Assembly: GCF_002797935.1 (NCBI RefSeq)
Contig: NZ_PGER01000001.1
Location: forward strand, 434,001 to 498,000
From: Flavobacterium sp. 1
Lineage (GTDB): Bacteria; Bacteroidota; Bacteroidia; Flavobacteriales; Flavobacteriaceae
Reading direction: 5' to 3'
Length of the DNA: 64,000 nt
In this document: positions 62,520 to 64,000 of the stretch, in pieces
How the letters are laid out: every line of letters begins with the position of its first letter
How positions within the stretch are numbered: position 1 is the stretch's first letter
The notes under the pieces: generated by a model
Told to the model about the DNA's origin: nothing
Databases searched by the model: none
What the model saw: only the letters and a program-made list of their open reading frames with translations
Made by a program: the position numbers and the translations under genes

Positions 62520-64000
62520 ATGAACTATATTTCAAAAATAGCTCCGAAAAAAAGAAATCCATACCAATGCATTGTTGTGTTATTGGCACTGATAACTCTG
62601 GGAACAGCCAATGCGCAGCAGACTTCCAAAAAGAAATCTGCTAAGACGGAACTAAAGAGTTCTAAATTAAAAACAACTGCCTATTTATTTGCCTATTTTA
62701 CTGGTAATTCAGGTAATGAAGAAGCAATCCGTTTTGCGGTGAGTAATGACGGCTATAATTTTAGAGCATTAAATGACAATCAGCCTGTAATCGATTCTAA
62801 GCAGATCAGTTCCACTGGAGGCGTGCGTGACCCTCATATTTTGCGGTCTGAAGATGGTAAAACATTCTATATGGTTGCCACAGATATGACTTCGGATAAA
62901 GGCTGGGATTCTAATAGAGCAATGGTTTTATTAAAATCAGCTGATTTGATAAACTGGAGTTCTGCTGTTATTAATATTCAGAAAAAATATCCAAACAATG
63001 AAAATCTAAAACGGGTTTGGGCACCGCAAACTATTTACGATTCCCAAAAAGGAAAGTACATGATTTATTGGTCGATGCAGCACGGAAACGATATTGACAA
63101 AATTTATTACGCTTACGCAAATGCTGATTTTACTGATTTGGAAACCGAACCAAAGCAATTGTTTTTCAGCCCGACAAACGGAGCCTGTATCGATGGTGAT
63201 ATTGTTTTCAAAGACAATAAATATCATTTGTTTTTCAAAACCGAAGGAGCAGGAGCAGGCATAAAAGTTGCCGTATCCAATAAACTTACTGAAGGTTATG
63301 TTTTGAGAGATAAATATGTGCAGCAGACCAAATATCCAGTAGAGGGCGCCGGAGTTTTTAAACTAAACAATTCCAACGATTATATCTTGATGTATGATCT
63401 TTATACCAAAGGGAAATATCAGTTTACAAAAACGAATGATTTTGAAAATTTCTCAGTGATTGATAATGCAATTTCGATGAATTTTCATCCGCGTCATGGA
63501 ACGGTTATGCCAATAACGGCAAATGAATTGGCACGATTGGAAAGCAAATGGGGAAGTGCAAAAGATATTTTGAGTTCTGTTGAAGCTATAGCTATTAAGA
63601 AAACCAATATCAAAGCAGATGATGACGCAAAACATGTTCATCTGCCTGTAAAATGGGGAACAAATCTATCGTCATTTAAACCTGATTTTACAAAGTTTTC
63701 CGGAGTTACTGTAGAGCCAAAAACAGCTCAGAATTTTACAAAAGGAGCTGTGAAATATACAGTTGCAATAGAAGGACAGCAATCAGAGATTTGGTCAGTT
63801 ACCGCTGCAATTGCCAATAATCCTGTTTTGAACGGTTTTTATGCCGACCCAGATGTTATGTATTCTGAAAAAACATCCAAATATTACATCTACCCAACAA
63901 GTGATGGATTTAATGGCTGGTCTGGAACTTATTTCAAAACATTTTCTTCGCCTGATTTGGTGAATTGGACAGATGAAGGGATTATTCTGGATCTCGAAAA
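62520..64000 (+). CDS. Tandem GH43 glycosidase (partial, runs off the window)
   Basis: At least 493 codons, start ATG at 62520, signal peptide to about residue 33 (LGTANAQ). The first GH43 five-bladed propeller (about 50-340) shows the catalytic triad: base Asp in GGVRDPHILRS, pKa-modulating Asp in CIDGDIVFKD, and acid Glu in YPVEGAGVFKL. After a beta linker (about 360-435) a second GH43 domain begins with NPVLNGFYADPDVMYSEKTS and LVNWTDEG, with its own base Asp in ADPD; the rest lies beyond 64000. GH43 enzymes remove arabinofuranose, xylose or galactose. Two domains in one chain could serve two linkages in one glycan. It is translated 18 nt after the GH27 gene. Confidence 0.85.
   Translation, partial: MNYISKIAPKKRNPYQCIVVLLALITLGTANAQQTSKKKSAKTELKSSKLKTTAYLFAYFTGNSGNEEAIRFAVSNDGYNFRALNDNQPVIDSKQISSTGGVRDPHILRSEDGKTFYMVATDMTSDKGWDSNRAMVLLKSADLINWSSAVINIQKKYPNNENLKRVWAPQTIYDSQKGKYMIYWSMQHGNDIDKIYYAYANADFTDLETEPKQLFFSPTNGACIDGDIVFKDNKYHLFFKTEGAGAGIKVAVSNKLTEGYVLRDKYVQQTKYPVEGAGVFKLNNSNDYILMYDLYTKGKYQFTKTNDFENFSVIDNAISMNFHPRHGTVMPITANELARLESKWGSAKDILSSVEAIAIKKTNIKADDDAKHVHLPVKWGTNLSSFKPDFTKFSGVTVEPKTAQNFTKGAVKYTVAIEGQQSEIWSVTAAIANNPVLNGFYADPDVMYSEKTSKYYIYPTSDGFNGWSGTYFKTFSSPDLVNWTDEGIILDLE

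Overview
The window comes from an AT-rich member of the Bacteroidota, most likely a Flavobacterium or close relative. The evidence is type IX secretion (T9SS) sorting domains of both types, a PorP/SprF protein, SusC/SusD pairs, a hybrid two-component regulator with a C-terminal AraC domain, a DUF4494 protein, promoters of the TTTG/TAnnTTTG kind, and weak Shine-Dalgarno sequences. No rRNA or tRNA gene was recognised.

Layout. (1) 1-8.5 kb: a DUF4494 protein, two paralogous cytosolic PAS hybrid histidine kinases, and an octaheme cytochrome c with TPRs on the opposite strand. (2) 8.6-15.7 kb: a small Cys/Lys-rich secreted peptide, a cupin gene broken by a frameshift, then a reverse-strand sulfur/redox cluster (Crp/Fnr regulator, TauE exporter, persulfide-dioxygenase-like MBL-rhodanese protein, methyltransferase, small membrane protein, thioredoxin), a single-domain rhodanese and a GapN-type dehydrogenase. 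(3) 16.2-23.9 kb: a 2238-residue secreted adhesin-like protein with Ig-like and SprB repeats, followed 8 nt later by its PorP/SprF-type partner. (4) 24-28.6 kb: a monoheme cytochrome c, a lipoprotein pectate lyase of family PL9, and a TetR/SDR pair whose operators are visible. (5) 28.6-32.4 kb: an accessory island with a REP-associated tyrosine transposase (RAYT), many REP sequences, an orphan secreted/membrane protein, and a two-gene soluble-plus-4TM module resembling phage lambda RexA/RexB in architecture. Two inverted copies of one dispersed palindromic repeat bracket it. (6) 32.4-40.2 kb: an RND efflux operon (TolC, permease, adaptor) divergent from a LytS/LytTR two-component system, with a perfect 12-bp-arm palindrome between them. 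(7) 40.3-42.7 kb: a GIY-YIG nuclease gene inside terminal repeats beside an empty copy of the same element, a DUF4386 membrane protein and a 2H phosphoesterase. (8) 43-64 kb: a polysaccharide utilisation locus (PUL): hybrid regulator, SusE/F-like lipoprotein, SusC, SusD, two GH30 enzymes, a modular T9SS-secreted enzyme with an unassigned glycosidase domain, a GH27 enzyme and a tandem GH43 protein cut off by the window end.

How the genes fit together. The PUL looks built for a branched plant glycan. GH30 enzymes would cut the backbone or side chains, GH27 and GH43 would trim terminal alpha-galactose or arabinose, SusC/D would import the oligosaccharides and the hybrid regulator would sense them. 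Type II arabinogalactan is my best guess. With the PL9 lyase and the adhesin this suggests a plant-associated or plant-litter lifestyle.

The least explained parts are the RexAB-like pair, the bracketed island and the GIY-YIG element with its empty derivative.
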